Origin: Pararobbsia alpina_A
GTDB taxonomy: Bacteria; Pseudomonadota; Gammaproteobacteria; Burkholderiales; Burkholderiaceae
Length of the DNA stretch: 64,000 nt
NCBI RefSeq assembly: GCF_965118125.1
Contig: NZ_OZ221288.1
Location: 620,001-684,000 of the forward strand
Direction of reading: 5' to 3'
The position numbers and the translations under genes were made by a program. Shown here in pieces: positions 63,437 through 64,000 of the stretch (positions within the stretch are counted from its first letter, which is position 1; the number at the start of each line of letters is the position of its first letter). The notes beneath the pieces were generated by a model. That model did not search any database and was not told the DNA's origin. It saw only the letters and a program-made list of their open reading frames with translations.

Positions 63437-64000
63437 ATGATCAAGTTGTCGGACTACGCATTTTCGCTGCTCAGGGAGGGCGAGTTACGCCTCTATCGAG
63501 GCGTGGGTGGCGAGGCGGGTTCGATTCTGATCGTCGTTCCGGCGGACGAAGAACCGTCGACGCAATCGGTCGCGCGCTTGCAGAACGAATATGCGTTGCG
63601 CGCCGATCTCGACACGCGATGGGCCGCCCGCCCTGTCGGGCTTGCACGCCACGACGAGCGTATCGCGCTTGTGCTCGACGACCCCGCCGGCGCACCGCTT
63701 CGCGACTATTGTCATGCGCCACTCGGCCTGGCCGACTTTCTGCCCTGGGCGATCGCCCTTGCCGGCGCCACACATCAGGCGCATCTGCACGGCCTGATCC
63801 ATCACGATATCTGCCCGGAAAACGTCCTCATCGACGTGCACACCCACGCGGTGCGCCTGACGGGTTTCGGGCTCGCCTCGCGCCACGGTGACCATCACGC
63901 ACCCGGGGACGTCGCATCCCTGCGGCCCGATGCGGCGAGCCTTGCAGGCAACCTGGCGTACATGGCGCCCGAACGCACCGGGCGCCTCAATCAGACTGCC
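63437..64000 (+). CDS. N-terminal kinase domain of a large PKnB-type signalling protein (cut by the right edge)
   Basis: The frame opens at ATG 63437 (AAGGATC upstream) and stays open to the end, 188 residues. It is a Hanks-type kinase: LIHHDICPENVLID is the catalytic loop, with Asp but Cys where Lys is expected two residues on, LTGFGLAS replaces the DFG region, and the end NLAYMAPERTGRLNQ matches the SPEQTGR(M/L)N motif of proteins fusing PKnB, an AAA+ ATPase, GAF and a histidine kinase. The glycine-rich loop is poor. The missing part should show the rest. Confidence 0.8.
   Translation, partial: MIKLSDYAFSLLREGELRLYRGVGGEAGSILIVVPADEEPSTQSVARLQNEYALRADLDTRWAARPVGLARHDERIALVLDDPAGAPLRDYCHAPLGLADFLPWAIALAGATHQAHLHGLIHHDICPENVLIDVHTHAVRLTGFGLASRHGDHHAPGDVASLRPDAASLAGNLAYMAPERTGRLNQTA

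Overview
The window is GC-rich, densely coded chromosomal DNA from a Burkholderiales bacterium of the Burkholderiaceae (Paraburkholderia, Caballeronia or Pandoraea-like). This rests on the gene set (hmgA-fahA with a divergent LysR gene, ExaC-type aldehyde dehydrogenase with a DUF779 gene, a MarR/NodT/EmrA/EmrB efflux set, Ku-LigD) and on codon use. No tRNA, rRNA, CRISPR array, insertion sequence or prophage was found. Gene starts were chosen from Shine-Dalgarno (SD) sequences, stop-start overlaps and family N-termini, so many are downstream of the longest possible reading frame.

Layout. 0-5 kb: a partial gene, a LysR regulator, an OmpR/EnvZ-like two-component pair whose kinase has a collagen-like N-terminus, a GFA-family protein and a DUF899 protein. 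5-8.7 kb: marR-nodT-emrA, the outer and periplasmic parts of a tripartite drug pump. 9-10.4 kb: a TPR plus ATP-grasp protein of unknown function. 10.4-16 kb: a ba3-like (type B) cytochrome oxidase operon with three multiheme cytochromes c. 16.6-18.2 kb: emrB, the inner-membrane pump subunit, cut off from emrA but preceded by copies of the operator seen at marR. 18.6-21.3 kb: mdcG, mdcH and a LysR gene, a malonate decarboxylase remnant without structural genes. 21.5-27.7 kb: an SDR, a PIG-L deacetylase, a GH10 xylanase lipoprotein, a TPP-riboswitch-controlled cytX transporter and a DUF72 pair. 27.7-34 kb: a GH127 beta-L-arabinofuranosidase with a CUT1 sugar importer and a divergent AraC regulator. 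34-37.5 kb: a small lipoprotein, a VAO/PCMH-family flavoprotein, a Tat-exported protein and an SDR. 37.6-41.7 kb: Ku and LigD for end joining, plus a small protein. 41.7-47.3 kb: a membrane diguanylate cyclase, then fahA, hmgA and divergent hmgR for homogentisate breakdown. 47.3-53.8 kb: a polyol dehydrogenase, an MscS channel with a cNMP-binding domain, an ammonium transporter with a sigma-54/NtrC promoter, MgtC and aroG. 53.9-58.7 kb: a sigma-54 activator, a DUF779 protein and an aldehyde dehydrogenase. 58.7-64 kb: a small protein, a ModE-like regulator, a TPR-GAF-GGDEF protein, a PH-domain membrane protein and the start of a PKnB-type signalling kinase.

The genes form a mosaic of catabolism (tyrosine/homogentisate, arabinoxylan sugars, aldehydes, phenolics), respiration, efflux and signalling. 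The most interesting signals are regulatory: a MarR operator shared by the split emr pump, a perfect SD-sequestering inverted repeat before a diguanylate cyclase, and paired inverted repeats before hmgR.
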